Positions 25,866 through 35,176 are shown, counted from the first letter of the stretch. The stretch is 64,000 bases of DNA from Halobacteriovoraceae bacterium (GCA_020635115.1 JACKAK010000005.1:62001-126000), one strand, 5' to 3'. Notes: generated by a model not told the origin, from the letters alone. Program-made: numbers and translations.

Positions 25866-27140
25866 ATGCATACTTTGCTTTTATCGTTCTTAATTGTTTT
25901 TTCAAACTCCATCTTTGCAAGTGATGCTTCAGTTGTCCTACTTAAAGGAGAGGCCTTTTATGAAAAATCAGGAAAAAAAGAAAAGTTAAAACAAGGCTCT
26001 TTAGTTCCTGAAGGAGCAATCGTCAGTACATCTAAAGCTTCAGTTGCAAGATTAAAACTTGTTGATAGCAGCATTATTACTGTTGGGCCAAATAGCAATG
26101 TTGAGATCAAAAAAATGGATAAAAAAGGTCCTGGAGTACTCAATCTTTTGCAAGGAAAAATTCGGGCCAATGTGGAAAAAGAGAGTACTGGAGAAAAAAC
26201 CAAACTTTATATTACAACAAAGACTGCAGCGATGGGTGTCAGAGGAACAGAATTTCAGGCAACTTTCAATCCAAAAAACAGCATTACTGGACTTCTCACT
26301 TTTAGAGGCGAAGTTGTAATGTCTAAAGTTCAAAATATTTCATTGCTGAAAAATATCACAACCATTGAAAGTGCTTTTAAGAATGAGTTTGCTGTACGGG
26401 TACAAAAAGGTCAATTTTCTAAAGCTGAAGTAGATCGAGAAAAACCTGTAAGGCCAGTACGCATTGCTCCAAAACAATTTGCATCAATGCAAAAAAATGA
26501 AACCCTTCTTACAACAACTCCAGATTTTAAAGTTGGTGCCCAACATGAACATAGAATCGCAGGTATTCCAGATTCTATCATTGAAACAAATCATGAATTT
26601 TTAAAAGAAGAATTGATCAAGAGTAATTTTGTTCAAAATGATCAGATAGCACTGGTTGAAAAAGATTTAAAAGATCATGACTTTAAAGCTGAAGATTTTG
26701 ATGTTATGCCTGGCGGGATGATCACTGAAAATGGTTATTATGTTGCGCCCATTCCAGGTCAAAGTAAATTTGACCCGATTGCAAATGTATATGTTCCAGA
26801 TGAGAGCTTGGGGCAGATTGATTTTAGAACAGGTGAATATATTCCACCTCGAGGTTATGAATTAATAGACAGTGGGGAATTTATTGTAAAAGACCCTCAG
26901 CTTATTGAAAAAAATGAATTTATCAGACCTCCGAAATTGCTCCTTGGAAGTTTTGAATATAATGAGTTTGAAAAAATGGCCTATTATGATCCAAACTTTG
27001 ATCCTAAATATGATCCAGTTTTAGAGCAATATATTGAACAATATCTAGATGAACAAAAAGAGGAAGTAGAAAATCAGACCTCCCTCCCTCCACCATCTGC
27101 TGATAACAGAGTTCGATTTAGAGTGACAATTATCCCTTAA
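25866..27140 (+). CDS. FecR-domain secreted protein
   Basis: Protein of 424 residues with a signal peptide (MHTLLLSFLIVFSNSIFAS). Residues about 20-150 are a FecR domain: VVLLKGEAFYEK, GAIVSTSKASVARLKLVDSS, VGPNSNVEI, LLQGKIRANV, TAAMGVRGTEFQATF and LTFRGEVVM. The rest is acidic and proline-containing, ending in a charged tail (DEQKEEVENQ). FecR domains outside iron-signalling operons often sit beside beta-barrel or repeat proteins and may bind cell-envelope structures. The ribosome site is CGGAGG. The next gene begins 14 bases downstream, so the two form an operon. Confidence 0.8.
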   Translation: MHTLLLSFLIVFSNSIFASDASVVLLKGEAFYEKSGKKEKLKQGSLVPEGAIVSTSKASVARLKLVDSSIITVGPNSNVEIKKMDKKGPGVLNLLQGKIRANVEKESTGEKTKLYITTKTAAMGVRGTEFQATFNPKNSITGLLTFRGEVVMSKVQNISLLKNITTIESAFKNEFAVRVQKGQFSKAEVDREKPVRPVRIAPKQFASMQKNETLLTTTPDFKVGAQHEHRIAGIPDSIIETNHEFLKEELIKSNFVQNDQIALVEKDLKDHDFKAEDFDVMPGGMITENGYYVAPIPGQSKFDPIANVYVPDESLGQIDFRTGEYIPPRGYELIDSGEFIVKDPQLIEKNEFIRPPKLLLGSFEYNEFEKMAYYDPNFDPKYDPVLEQYIEQYLDEQKEEVENQTSLPPPSADNRVRFRVTIIP

Positions 27141-27154
27141 TAGTTTGGAGTTCT

Positions 27155-28672
27155 ATGAAAATTTCTATATTTATTTTTTCAATTTTTTTATCACTTGGTA
27201 TTTTTGCGAATTCTTTAGCTGATGCTTATAAAGAATATTTTGATGGTTACTACCAGGATGCGTTAGATATTTTGGATGCAGTTCCGCGTACTGAAAAAAA
27301 CAATGGGATTATTTCATATTGGAAAGCATTATCACATAAAAAGCTTGAAGCATATGAAATGGCCAAGAAACATTTTCTTGAATCTTTAAGTTATGGATAT
27401 ATACCCACAGGTATGGAATATGAATTAGGACAAACCCTCTTTGCCTTAAATGAATATAAACTTTCTATTGATCAGTTTAAAAAGTCATATAAAAAAGATT
27501 TTAAAAAAGCAGAGTCTGCACTTTATGTAGCAGAAACCTATGAACGATTAAATAATAAAAAAATGGCACTTAAATTTTATAGTGTTCTAGAAAAACAAAA
27601 AGAGATTAAATTAGCGCAAATAGGATCCTACAAAAAAAACATACTCTTGGCGCAATCAAATGACGTTAAATTTCTTGAAAAAACTGTCTTACCTGGATTA
27701 GAGGAATCACTAGATAAGGATCCGAGTTCGCAGTTATCTCCATCAATTACTCAAAAGATTTTTGAACTCAAAAAGAAATTGGGAATTTCTACTCGTAAAG
27801 TTGATCTCTTCTCAGCAAGTTATGACCTGGCAACAAAGTTTGATGATAACGTGAATACTGTAAGTGATGCTTCTAGCAGTTCTACTGAAAAAAAGTCATC
27901 TTTTGTACTTAAAAATGATTTGCAGATAGACTTGACTCCTACTCATGGCGATAATTGGCAATGGGATTTGGATTTTGGTGTTAGTCATAATTACTATTTT
28001 GATCGAAATGATTCAGAAGTTTATCAAAATGATAGTCTGGATATGGATGGTTATATTGCCTATATAAACAAACACAATCTTTTTAATAAAAAATCTCAAA
28101 CAGAATTTGGAGTTAAATATACATATACTTTGAAGGACTATAATGCGATTGAATCGTTAGAGCACTATTCTGATACCTATGCGATATCACTATCAGAAGA
28201 GCTTTCTTTTGCTACAACTAATAACTTAACTCTTACTTATGATCTATCTCTTGTTAATTCATATACTGATACTTTGGATCAAGTAAATCATTCTCTTTCA
28301 TTGACATGGTCAAACGTATTCTCTAATCAGCATATTATTATCATTACAAACAAAAACTCACTCAATACTTATACAAATGATTCAACTGAGGATAGTAATA
28401 CATACCTTTTACGTAGTGATTATATAATTCTTAAGGCCTTGGGTTCTGTTGATTTTGGTCTAAATGGTGCTGTGACATTGACTGACACAAAAGATCAAAG
28501 TAGTACGAGAGGCACAGAAAAAAAATACCAGGCCGGTACAAGTTTTTCTCACGACCTGGCCAAGTGGGCAAAAGCAGAACTCTCCTATGACTGGACTAAA
28601 AACACTTCAGATTTAGATTCATATGAATATACTCAAAACGTCTATACATTTACTTTAACTGGAAAATTTTAG
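27155..28672 (+). CDS. TPR plus outer-membrane beta-barrel protein
   Basis: Protein of 505 residues with a signal peptide (MKISIFIFSIFLSLGIFANS). Residues about 20-170 are TPR-like helices (DAYKEYFDGYYQDALDIL, KALSHKKLEAYEMAKKHF, GQTLFALNEYKLSIDQFKKS). From about residue 225 the sequence alternates polar and aromatic residues in strands ending with Phe (YTFTLTGKF), the signature of an outer-membrane barrel of about 12-14 strands. This domain order, and pairing with a FecR protein, recalls surface-exposed secretion or assembly proteins, but no specific family is certain. It ends by overlapping the convergent queE stop by 4 bases. Confidence 0.7.
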   Translation: MKISIFIFSIFLSLGIFANSLADAYKEYFDGYYQDALDILDAVPRTEKNNGIISYWKALSHKKLEAYEMAKKHFLESLSYGYIPTGMEYELGQTLFALNEYKLSIDQFKKSYKKDFKKAESALYVAETYERLNNKKMALKFYSVLEKQKEIKLAQIGSYKKNILLAQSNDVKFLEKTVLPGLEESLDKDPSSQLSPSITQKIFELKKKLGISTRKVDLFSASYDLATKFDDNVNTVSDASSSSTEKKSSFVLKNDLQIDLTPTHGDNWQWDLDFGVSHNYYFDRNDSEVYQNDSLDMDGYIAYINKHNLFNKKSQTEFGVKYTYTLKDYNAIESLEHYSDTYAISLSEELSFATTNNLTLTYDLSLVNSYTDTLDQVNHSLSLTWSNVFSNQHIIIITNKNSLNTYTNDSTEDSNTYLLRSDYIILKALGSVDFGLNGAVTLTDTKDQSSTRGTEKKYQAGTSFSHDLAKWAKAELSYDWTKNTSDLDSYEYTQNVYTFTLTGKF

Positions 28673-29361
28673 ACTTCTTTAAGTAAGGGGCCATAGATCC
28701 ATTTATGCTGTTGTCCAATCACACGAAATAAATAACCGGTTCTATAATTCCATTCTAAGATTTCTTGAAATCTTTTCTGAGGAAATTCTTCAAAAGTGTT
28801 GTATGAAGGAGTGATTACCCAAGGAAAATTAATCTCACCTACTTCATTTTTCACTTGTTGATATGCACTAACTACGAAATCAAAATCTACATTATTCTCA
28901 ATAACACTTTTAATTTGAAATTTATGAACATATTGCTTGGCCATCTCCATAATATGTTTTAATGGAGTTCTAATTCCTGTAGAAGGTGTTTTAAAATCAA
29001 AGCTCACAAAATCTATGCAATCGAAAAGTTCATGACTTATTTTAGTACCTGCTGCTTCGATATTTAAATAGTATTTCATTCCCTTGAGGGCCAAGGCCAA
29101 CTTGGTGGCCAGAGGTAATAATTTTGGATGAAGAGGGTCTCCACCTGTTATTGATACTCTTTTTATTTTATATTTTTCGATTTCAGAGATGACTTCTTCA
29201 AGAGTAAGGTTTCCATTTTTAAATTCCCAAGTATCTTTTGAGTCACAATTGAGACAACCCACAGCACAACCTTGAAATCGTACAAATACTTGTGGTAAAC
29301 CAACAAAGATTCCTTCTCCTTCTGTGGCTAAATAAATTGAGTTTATAGGCATACAATCCAT
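28669..29361 (-). CDS. queE: 7-carboxy-7-deazaguanine synthase
   Basis: Radical SAM enzyme of 230 residues. The cluster motif is Cys32-x3-Cys36-x2-Cys39 (GCAVGCLNC), followed by DSKDTWEF. Family features TEGEGIFVGLPQVFVRFQGC, the SITGGDPL (GGE-like motif) and the later FDFKTPSTG are as in QueE. It converts 6-carboxytetrahydropterin to 7-carboxy-7-deazaguanine in queuosine synthesis, the pathway whose last tRNA-exchange enzyme, Tgt, is encoded at 37250-38380. The first ATG was kept; the internal ATG at residue 4 is also possible. Confidence 0.88.
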   Translation of the reverse strand: MDCMPINSIYLATEGEGIFVGLPQVFVRFQGCAVGCLNCDSKDTWEFKNGNLTLEEVISEIEKYKIKRVSITGGDPLHPKLLPLATKLALALKGMKYYLNIEAAGTKISHELFDCIDFVSFDFKTPSTGIRTPLKHIMEMAKQYVHKFQIKSVIENNVDFDFVVSAYQQVKNEVGEINFPWVITPSYNTFEEFPQKRFQEILEWNYRTGYLFRVIGQQHKWIYGPLLKEV

Positions 29362-29435
29362 GCGCCCTACTTAACACAGAATTCCATATTTTGTTAGTGA
29401 ATTCATGCTAGATTGAAAAAACTAAGGAGTAATTT

Positions 29436-29996
29436 ATGCTTATTGAACAGGCCTATATCGAAATAATGGAAAAATTAAAAAATGGTGAACGAGCGCTCAT
29501 GGAAACAAATCAAATCCTTGATCTAGATCTTAATCAAAATTTAGATAAATTATTTTCTTTAAAATCCTACAAAACTTCTGAGATAGACTCTTTTAACAAG
29601 ATTTTATGTGTTCTCACTTACCAGATTAAAGGAAATTTTAAGTTGGGAACTAAAGTTTTAGATATAGCTCTTTCCATAGAAAACTTACCTTTTGAAACAG
29701 CGATCTACTGTTTAAATACACTTTCAAAACATGTCATCGAGTATTGCCAATTAAAAGGAAACAAATATCCAACTGAACTTTATGAAGTTTTAAAAAAATA
29801 TCTCAAATCTGAAAATGCAGAATTACTCGAATGGACACTTAGAACGATTGACCAAATCGGTATGAAATCAATTGTTCTTAAAAATGAAATTTTAAATGTT
29901 CGACCGCATTTTTTTAAAGGACTAAATCCCCATCATAAAAATTCTCGTGCTATAATAGAGATGCTAGAGAAGAGATGGAGTATTTTTAATGAGTGA
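29436..29996 (+). CDS. Hypothetical helical protein
   Basis: Cytoplasmic-looking protein of 186 residues, almost wholly helical with repeated hydrophobic/acidic pattern (for example LEWTLRTIDQIGMKSIVLKNEI), reminiscent of HEAT/ARM hairpins. No family recognised. AAGGAG precedes the ATG. It overlaps by 8 bases the next gene, which encodes a zinc-ribbon protein, so the two are translationally coupled and likely cooperate. Confidence 0.6.
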   Translation: MLIEQAYIEIMEKLKNGERALMETNQILDLDLNQNLDKLFSLKSYKTSEIDSFNKILCVLTYQIKGNFKLGTKVLDIALSIENLPFETAIYCLNTLSKHVIEYCQLKGNKYPTELYEVLKKYLKSENAELLEWTLRTIDQIGMKSIVLKNEILNVRPHFFKGLNPHHKNSRAIIEMLEKRWSIFNE

Positions 29997-30330
29997 TTTT
30001 TCAGATCCCAATGAAATAGAAAAAAGAATAAAAAACTTTGTCTACCCTGATGGTTCAAGAATATTTAGCATTAATGATTATACAGATTATAAAATCCAAC
30101 TTCTCATTGATGAAAAAGTAGCTCCAGGAAGGTTTAGGCCCTCTAATTTGGCCCCTGGAATTTACTATGCAAATTCTCTCACAATATCTGCAGTTAGAAA
30201 GAATTTATTCACAACAGACACTGATACTGACGCACTTGAAAAAACTGTCATATGTAGTTCTTGTAATCGTGATTCAGATGAACAATTCTGGTCCAGGTGT
30301 CCATATTGCGGCGGGCACTTCGAAAAATAA
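29989..30330 (+). CDS. Small zinc-ribbon protein
   Basis: Protein of 113 residues ending in a four-Cys zinc ribbon (VICSSCNRDSDEQFWSRCPYCGGHF: CxxC and CPYC separated by 13 residues; only the Cys pairs are diagnostic). The N-terminal 80 residues have no recognised family. It is coupled to the preceding helical protein gene. A role in nucleic acid or protein binding is inferred only from the ribbon. Confidence 0.6.
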   Translation: MSDFSDPNEIEKRIKNFVYPDGSRIFSINDYTDYKIQLLIDEKVAPGRFRPSNLAPGIYYANSLTISAVRKNLFTTDTDTDALEKTVICSSCNRDSDEQFWSRCPYCGGHFEK

Positions 30331-30439
30331 CCATCTAAAATGTTACAATTTGTAAGTTTTTATGTACTTATCTTTTCAATTTCAATTAGTTAGAGTTTTC
30401 TAGTTAACAGCAACTACATTTTTTAAGAAAAGAGGATCT

Positions 30440-30868
30440 ATGGAAAGAGAAAACTCTTATCTCTCTGATGAGCAGATTGAAATTTTGAAAGGGAAGCTAC
30501 TTAGAGAGCGAGAAAGATTATCAATTTCAAACGGAAACAGTGATGATTTTTATCTAGATAAAAATGAATTAATGGATCCACTTGATGAAGCAAGTATTAA
30601 CATTCAAGCTTCTCAGGCCTTAAGGTTTCGAAATCGAGAAATTTTTTATTTGAAAAAAATAAATAAGACATTGGCCCTCATTGAAAGCGAAGACTACGGA
30701 TTGTGCGTAGAGTGTGGAGCAGAGATAAGTTTTGAAAGACTAAACGCTAGACCTACTGCCGAACTTTGTATCAATTGCAAAGAAGAGTCTGAATTTACAG
30801 AAAAAAATAATTTCTATCAAAGAAAATCAAAATCATTGGGCAAAACTATTTCGGAAATGGGGAGATAG
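30440..30868 (+). CDS. DksA/TraR-family zinc-finger regulator
   Basis: Protein of 142 residues with DksA architecture: N-terminal coiled coil, the coiled-coil tip motif Asp46-Pro-Leu-Asp49-Glu-Ala (DxxDxA), and a C4 zinc finger with Cys89/92 and Cys110/113. DksA proteins insert the tip into the RNA polymerase secondary channel and, with ppGpp, redirect transcription of rRNA and stress genes. The presence of both tip aspartates argues that this is a functional regulator and not a degenerate TraR. AGAGGA ribosome site. The flanking genes read the same way but are separated by about 100 and 70 bases. Confidence 0.85.
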   Translation: MERENSYLSDEQIEILKGKLLRERERLSISNGNSDDFYLDKNELMDPLDEASINIQASQALRFRNREIFYLKKINKTLALIESEDYGLCVECGAEISFERLNARPTAELCINCKEESEFTEKNNFYQRKSKSLGKTISEMGR

Positions 30869-30936
30869 GGCCATAGCTCAAAAATTCTAAAATACCAACA
30901 ATTCTGTCTTAAGGGTTTTACTATTGGGAGTTCACA

Positions 30937-32127
30937 TTGCTAAAGCTGATCATGATTATTTTTCTAAGCACTTCGGGTCTGCTGGCCAGCGATATGAAAA
31001 CAAATCTCTTTGGATACTTAGAGGGTTATTTTGAGAAAGTAGAGAAAAAACCTTCAAGGCAAAATGGCAGTTCTACCAGTGAAGGAGTTCCAATCCGAGT
31101 GAGTACTCCCCAAGAATTTGATACGCCACATGTTAATATTATGATGAAATCTATATTTGGTAGGGACTGGTCTGCTTTTTTAAACCTTTCAGCATCCAGT
31201 TCGGTCACTACTCAAAATGCATGGGTTGAGAAAAAATTTATTGATGGAGAACTTTCAATTCGCTTGGGAAAATTTTATCGTCCTTTCGGACTATATAATG
31301 AACGATTAGATGCAGTTCCAACATATATTGGAATTGAACCACCTGAATTATTTGATCAGGATCACTTACTTTTAACAAGAACCACAAACTTTATGCTTCA
31401 TGGTGAAATCTCTTTTGGAGAGAGCTTTTTTCGATATTCTCTGACTACTGGAAATGATGAGAGACTTGGAGGAGAAGTGCCAATTGGAGGTGATTTACGT
31501 TACACTTTTGAACGTGATGATCTGGAAGTGACAGTAGGAAGTTCGTTCTATTTTTCAAATGGTTCATCTTATAAATCGGATAATCTAGGGGGAGTTCCAA
31601 AATGGTTTAAATCCGATAAATATAACGTCTTTGGTGGTTTTACTGAAATTCTTTTTGAGAGTTGGCAGATACAAAGTGCTTTTTTCCAATCAAACCATAG
31701 TGGGTTGAGGAATGGTCAAACATTACAAAATATTAGTACTGAAAAACTTAATAACCAACAGATACAACGTTTGTGTAACGGAAATATGTCAACCTGTGCA
31801 GATACATCAACGCGCTATCAAGTATTAACGTGGTATGGTCGCATTGGCCGTAGCTTTATATTAAATCAAGCTGAATTTACCCCTTATATTCAGTTTGATT
31901 TTTACAAGAACCCTGAAATGATTGCACATAAAAGTGATGGTGGAGATAATGAGGCCGGTATCGCTGATGATGGAAAATTTACGAAACAAACGATAGGTTT
32001 TGTATATCGTCCTGTTACTCAAGTGGCCATCAAAGTGGATGCTTCAAATCACTCTCAAGTTATAGCAGGAAAAAATCAGAACTATAGTGAAATACGTAGT
32101 TCATTTTCATATATTTGGGCATTATAA
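30937..32127 (+). CDS. Outer-membrane porin-like protein
   Basis: Protein of 396 residues beginning at TTG (GGGAG six bases upstream), with a signal peptide (LIMIIFLSTSGLLAS). The mature sequence has amphipathic strands and a C-terminal aromatic ending pattern (IRSSFSYIWAL). Segments such as LSIRLGKFYRPFGLYNE and YTPYIQFDFYKN resemble phosphate/pyrophosphate-type porins of the OprO/OprP superfamily. Solute specificity cannot be read. A small secreted protein gene follows after 15 bases and is probably co-transcribed. Confidence 0.65.
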   Translation: MLKLIMIIFLSTSGLLASDMKTNLFGYLEGYFEKVEKKPSRQNGSSTSEGVPIRVSTPQEFDTPHVNIMMKSIFGRDWSAFLNLSASSSVTTQNAWVEKKFIDGELSIRLGKFYRPFGLYNERLDAVPTYIGIEPPELFDQDHLLLTRTTNFMLHGEISFGESFFRYSLTTGNDERLGGEVPIGGDLRYTFERDDLEVTVGSSFYFSNGSSYKSDNLGGVPKWFKSDKYNVFGGFTEILFESWQIQSAFFQSNHSGLRNGQTLQNISTEKLNNQQIQRLCNGNMSTCADTSTRYQVLTWYGRIGRSFILNQAEFTPYIQFDFYKNPEMIAHKSDGGDNEAGIADDGKFTKQTIGFVYRPVTQVAIKVDASNHSQVIAGKNQNYSEIRSSFSYIWAL

Positions 32128-32142
32128 AGTGGAGTTTTTTTC

Positions 32143-32424
32143 GTGTTTAAAACGTTTTTATTTTTTTTTCTAATCATAAACTCACTTAGGGCCTTTGATT
32201 TTCTGGTTGGCAAAAACATTTCAAAGAAAATTGATCCAATAAAGTTACGATCACTTGTTTATCAAGGCAAAGATAGTTATGAAGGAATTGAAATAGTTAT
32301 TAATGAAAATACCAAAGTACCATTGAAAATTGAAAAGAAATGGGTTTTAAGAGTCTTATCATCAGAAAATATTCCTAAAAAGGGAAATCGATCTCCTGAG
32401 GTTATATTCGTTAAGTCATTTTAA
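32143..32424 (+). CDS. Small secreted protein
   Basis: Protein of 93 residues starting at GTG after GTGGAG, with a hydrophobic signal sequence (TFLFFFLIINSLRAF). The mature part of about 75 residues is basic, with no recognised domain. It follows the porin-like gene by 15 bases, so a shared transcript is likely. The 3' end overlaps the convergent gene by 9 bases. Confidence 0.55.
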   Translation: MFKTFLFFFLIINSLRAFDFLVGKNISKKIDPIKLRSLVYQGKDSYEGIEIVINENTKVPLKIEKKWVLRVLSSENIPKKGNRSPEVIFVKSF

Positions 32425-33012
32425 TTTGAAAACATCGCCTTGAATTCCTGTATTGACATCAAACTCAATATATTCAATAAAATCCAAATTTGAAAATGGA
32501 GAAAAATCATCTGCTCTAAGATCAGTTATTAAAAAAGTATTAGAATTAATCCATTCCATTTCATATTTGTCTGATAAGTTTGCTGAATTAAAAAATTTTT
32601 GGAACTTTTCACGATCACTTACTCCGATTATTCTTTTACCTTTAATATATCCTACGCAAGGTCCGCGATGATTTGGTAATAATGGAAAGCTTTCAAGAAT
32701 CTCAATTTCATCTTCACTAATATTGGCCCATACACAATTTTCTTGCCCGTTTTTATCTAAAGTTGTTAAGAGAAATCGATGCCCACCACTATAGCATTCG
32801 AAATAGGCCTCAATTATTTTTTCATTAAAAAAATCAACAAATTGATAATGAATATCTTCTGGCAAAACGGCCTGTGTTTTAGTTGAAAAATCGACATATT
32901 TTATATTTAAATCTGATTGTTCGACCCAACATGAGCCGTTGTTTAATTGATTAATTTGTGCATATAAACTTATATTAGCAAGACAAAGAAATAATAATAT
33001 TAAACTCTTCAT
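32416..33012 (-). CDS. Hypothetical secreted protein
   Basis: Protein of 198 residues with a signal peptide (MKSLILLFLCLANISLYAQ). The ATG at 33012 was chosen over the upstream 33042 start because GGGGAG lies 6 bases before it and the signal peptide begins there. Mature part contains three Cys and alternating strands; repeated wording such as WVEQSDL and WINSNTFLITDLRADDF may indicate two related halves. No family recognised. Confidence 0.55.
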   Translation of the reverse strand: MKSLILLFLCLANISLYAQINQLNNGSCWVEQSDLNIKYVDFSTKTQAVLPEDIHYQFVDFFNEKIIEAYFECYSGGHRFLLTTLDKNGQENCVWANISEDEIEILESFPLLPNHRGPCVGYIKGKRIIGVSDREKFQKFFNSANLSDKYEMEWINSNTFLITDLRADDFSPFSNLDFIEYIEFDVNTGIQGDVFKLK

Positions 33013-33118
33013 ACAAACTCCCCAGATCTGTATTAAATACATTGTATATTTAACTACTCGGGTATATTGTGCTTTTCTTGAGTGAATTTATTTTATCAGT
33101 TTTTTAAGTGTTTGAAAT

Positions 33119-33460
33119 ATGGCCATGAATCGCGAAATTATCGAAAAAATAATCCACGAATTTTATGATATTGCCAAAAGTGATATCATGATTGGCTATC
33201 ATTTTAGGCATATTCATAATTTTGATGAACATCTTGAAAGAATCATAGAGTTTTGGTGCATTCAGTTTGGCCTCTCGGCAAAAAGTCTGACTTTTAATCT
33301 CAAACAATCTCACGATTATCTTAAAATTAAATCTGCAGAGCTAAACCGTTGGGTTTTACTATTTAGAGAAGTTTTGAATAAAAATCTAAGCAAAGAAAAT
33401 CAAGTTGAATGGTTACATAAAGTTGAAAAAATTAAAGCAGTTTTACTGACCTTGTGTTGA
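33119..33460 (+). CDS. Truncated haemoglobin-like protein (group III type)
   Basis: Protein of 113 residues. Features of group III truncated globins appear in order: an A/B-helix region EKIIHEFYDIAKSDIMIGYHF, the E-helix-like NFDEHLERIIEFW, an F-helix SHDYLKIKSAEL with a candidate proximal His, and the G-helix signature LNRWVLLFREVL (family form: FxRWLxLFxxT). Such proteins bind haem and gaseous ligands; here the role is unknown. The N-terminus is slightly shorter than usual. ATG at 33119 has no strong ribosome site; a second ATG lies two codons later. Convergent with a lipoprotein gene (18-base overlap). Confidence 0.6.
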   Translation: MAMNREIIEKIIHEFYDIAKSDIMIGYHFRHIHNFDEHLERIIEFWCIQFGLSAKSLTFNLKQSHDYLKIKSAELNRWVLLFREVLNKNLSKENQVEWLHKVEKIKAVLLTLC

Positions 33461-33904
33461 ACCTTTAGAGAAAATTTCAGCACCAAGTTTTTTTACAAGT
33501 TCCGGTTCATCCTTTACAGGTCTTTTGGCATTGAAAACTTTCTTTACAAAACTTTCTAGAACAGGCTCCCCTGTAGTATCATCAAACACCCAATTTTTAT
33601 AATAATATTGGTCAATCCCTATAGCTGATAGTTGCGCTTCCTTAATTGATGAATACTCGAGAATGATCATTTCAACAGTTCTCAGCTTTACCTTAAATCC
33701 ACCCTTACATGGAGGTGAATAGCTCAAACAGTTAACTCCATCGTTTTGGTCTTTAGGAAGGATCATTTCAATCGTAGGATCAACTTCAGTGGCCATCCGG
33801 TACATTATATGTTTATCAATAATTCCCTCTGGATCTGATGAACAGGATTGAAATAATAAAAACAGGAGAAGGTAAAGGAATATGAGTCTATTTTCTTTTT
33901 GCAA
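33443..33904 (-). CDS. Lipoprotein of unknown function
   Basis: Protein of 153 residues with an N-terminal signal and lipobox (LLFQSC at about residue 21). The mature part has two Cys in NCLSYSPPCKGG and a YYYKNWVFDD segment; no family recognised. The TTG start overlaps the last codons of the DEAD-box helicase gene (17 bases), so translation is coupled to the helicase, an unusual pairing of a cytoplasmic enzyme and an envelope protein. Confidence 0.6.
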   Translation of the reverse strand: MQKENRLIFLYLLLFLLFQSCSSDPEGIIDKHIMYRMATEVDPTIEMILPKDQNDGVNCLSYSPPCKGGFKVKLRTVEMIILEYSSIKEAQLSAIGIDQYYYKNWVFDDTTGEPVLESFVKKVFNAKRPVKDEPELVKKLGAEIFSKGSTQGQ

Positions 33905-35141
33905 ATCTTGGCCTCTTTTTAAATTTTTGAAGTGGCCTTTTTATTTTAACAGAGTTTAATGCTTTATTGGAAGAGGTAGACTTTTTTTGTGTTTTTTGTA
34001 ATTTGGGCCCTTTAATGAGATCCAATTTAAGAGCATTCTGTCCTGTGATTGCAATATTTATCCTTGATATAATTGACTGATCAAGTTGGGTTACAAAATT
34101 ATAAACTTGTCCGGTAGAGTTTTTAGCTCGACCAACTCTGCCACATCGATGAACATAGTAGGCGGCCTCAAAGGGCAAGTCATAATTTAGGGCCCAGACA
34201 ATACTTGGAATATCTATTCCTCTGGCCATAATGTCTGTACAAATTAACACAGATTTTACTGACTTAAACTCCTCTACTACTTTTAAACGTTCTTTTTTAT
34301 CCATTTTGCCTGATAGAAAGTGCACAGGAAGGGCCAATTTATCTTGTGCTAATAATTCTTTTAGCTCAATTACTGTTTCAGATTTGTTGACAAAAACAAT
34401 TCCTCTACTTTTTGAATTTCTTTTAGTTAAATCCTTTAGAAACTGAAGTTTTTGGTTCTGAGATAAATAAATATTAAAAGTGTCTATGTTATCCCTAAGT
34501 ATATTGGCCTGCTGGCATTCAATTTGTGTGAATATTTTATCCCCAAAAATTTTAGCTTTAAACTCGTCACGGCCATCCATTGTGGTTGCAGAAAACATTC
34601 CAACTTGACACTCACCTATACTACGGTAGATATGAGTAATCTCACTAAGAAAACCAAATTCTACAAGCTGATCACTCTCATCTAGAATTAAATGTCTAAT
34701 ATTTTTTGCTTCCACATGTTTGTTTTTTATAGCTGCTTGTAGTTTACCTGGCACTGTGATGAGAATATCATAAATACTTCCAGAGATATTTTCTCCGGTT
34801 AACAAGCTTCTCACCCGCAGCCGACATTTATGAGAAATAACTTTAGCAAGTTGAGCTATTTGTTTTGCCAACTCTCGAGTGGGACACAAAATTACTGCAC
34901 CTGGAGAATTTTTTAGTTCGTTAACACCGTTAAGTCTTTCATCTGATTTCAAAACCTCAAAGATAGGTAAAAGGAAGGCCAAAGTTTTACCTGTTCCAGT
35001 GCTTGAAATGGCATCAACTGATTCCCCTTTAAAATAGGCAAGAATACTTTGCTCTTGAACAGGAGTTGGTTGTTTAAAGTGGTTTTCTTGAAGAAACTCT
35101 AAAAGTTCAGTTGATAAATTTAATTTATTGAATGCCGACAT
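33888..35141 (-). CDS. DEAD-box family RNA helicase (DESD variant)
   Basis: RNA helicase of 417 residues. Motifs in order: Q motif (FKQPTPVQEQSI), motif I SSTGTGKT, PTRELA, motif II DESD, SAT, a VFVNKSET region, ARGIDIP and motif VI HRCGRVGRA. Motif II is DESD where nearly all members have DEAD; the Ala to Ser change keeps the catalytic Asp and Glu. The C-terminal tail is rich in Lys and Arg (KIKRPLQKFKKRPRFAKRK), as in RhlE-type helicases, and probably binds RNA. ATG at 35141 follows AAGGA. It may help ribosome assembly or RNA decay. Confidence 0.88.
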   Translation of the reverse strand: MSAFNKLNLSTELLEFLQENHFKQPTPVQEQSILAYFKGESVDAISSTGTGKTLAFLLPIFEVLKSDERLNGVNELKNSPGAVILCPTRELAKQIAQLAKVISHKCRLRVRSLLTGENISGSIYDILITVPGKLQAAIKNKHVEAKNIRHLILDESDQLVEFGFLSEITHIYRSIGECQVGMFSATTMDGRDEFKAKIFGDKIFTQIECQQANILRDNIDTFNIYLSQNQKLQFLKDLTKRNSKSRGIVFVNKSETVIELKELLAQDKLALPVHFLSGKMDKKERLKVVEEFKSVKSVLICTDIMARGIDIPSIVWALNYDLPFEAAYYVHRCGRVGRAKNSTGQVYNFVTQLDQSIISRINIAITGQNALKLDLIKGPKLQKTQKKSTSSNKALNSVKIKRPLQKFKKRPRFAKRK

Positions 35142-35176
35142 ATTAATTCCTTATTTTTTCGGCATTTAAACGACAA

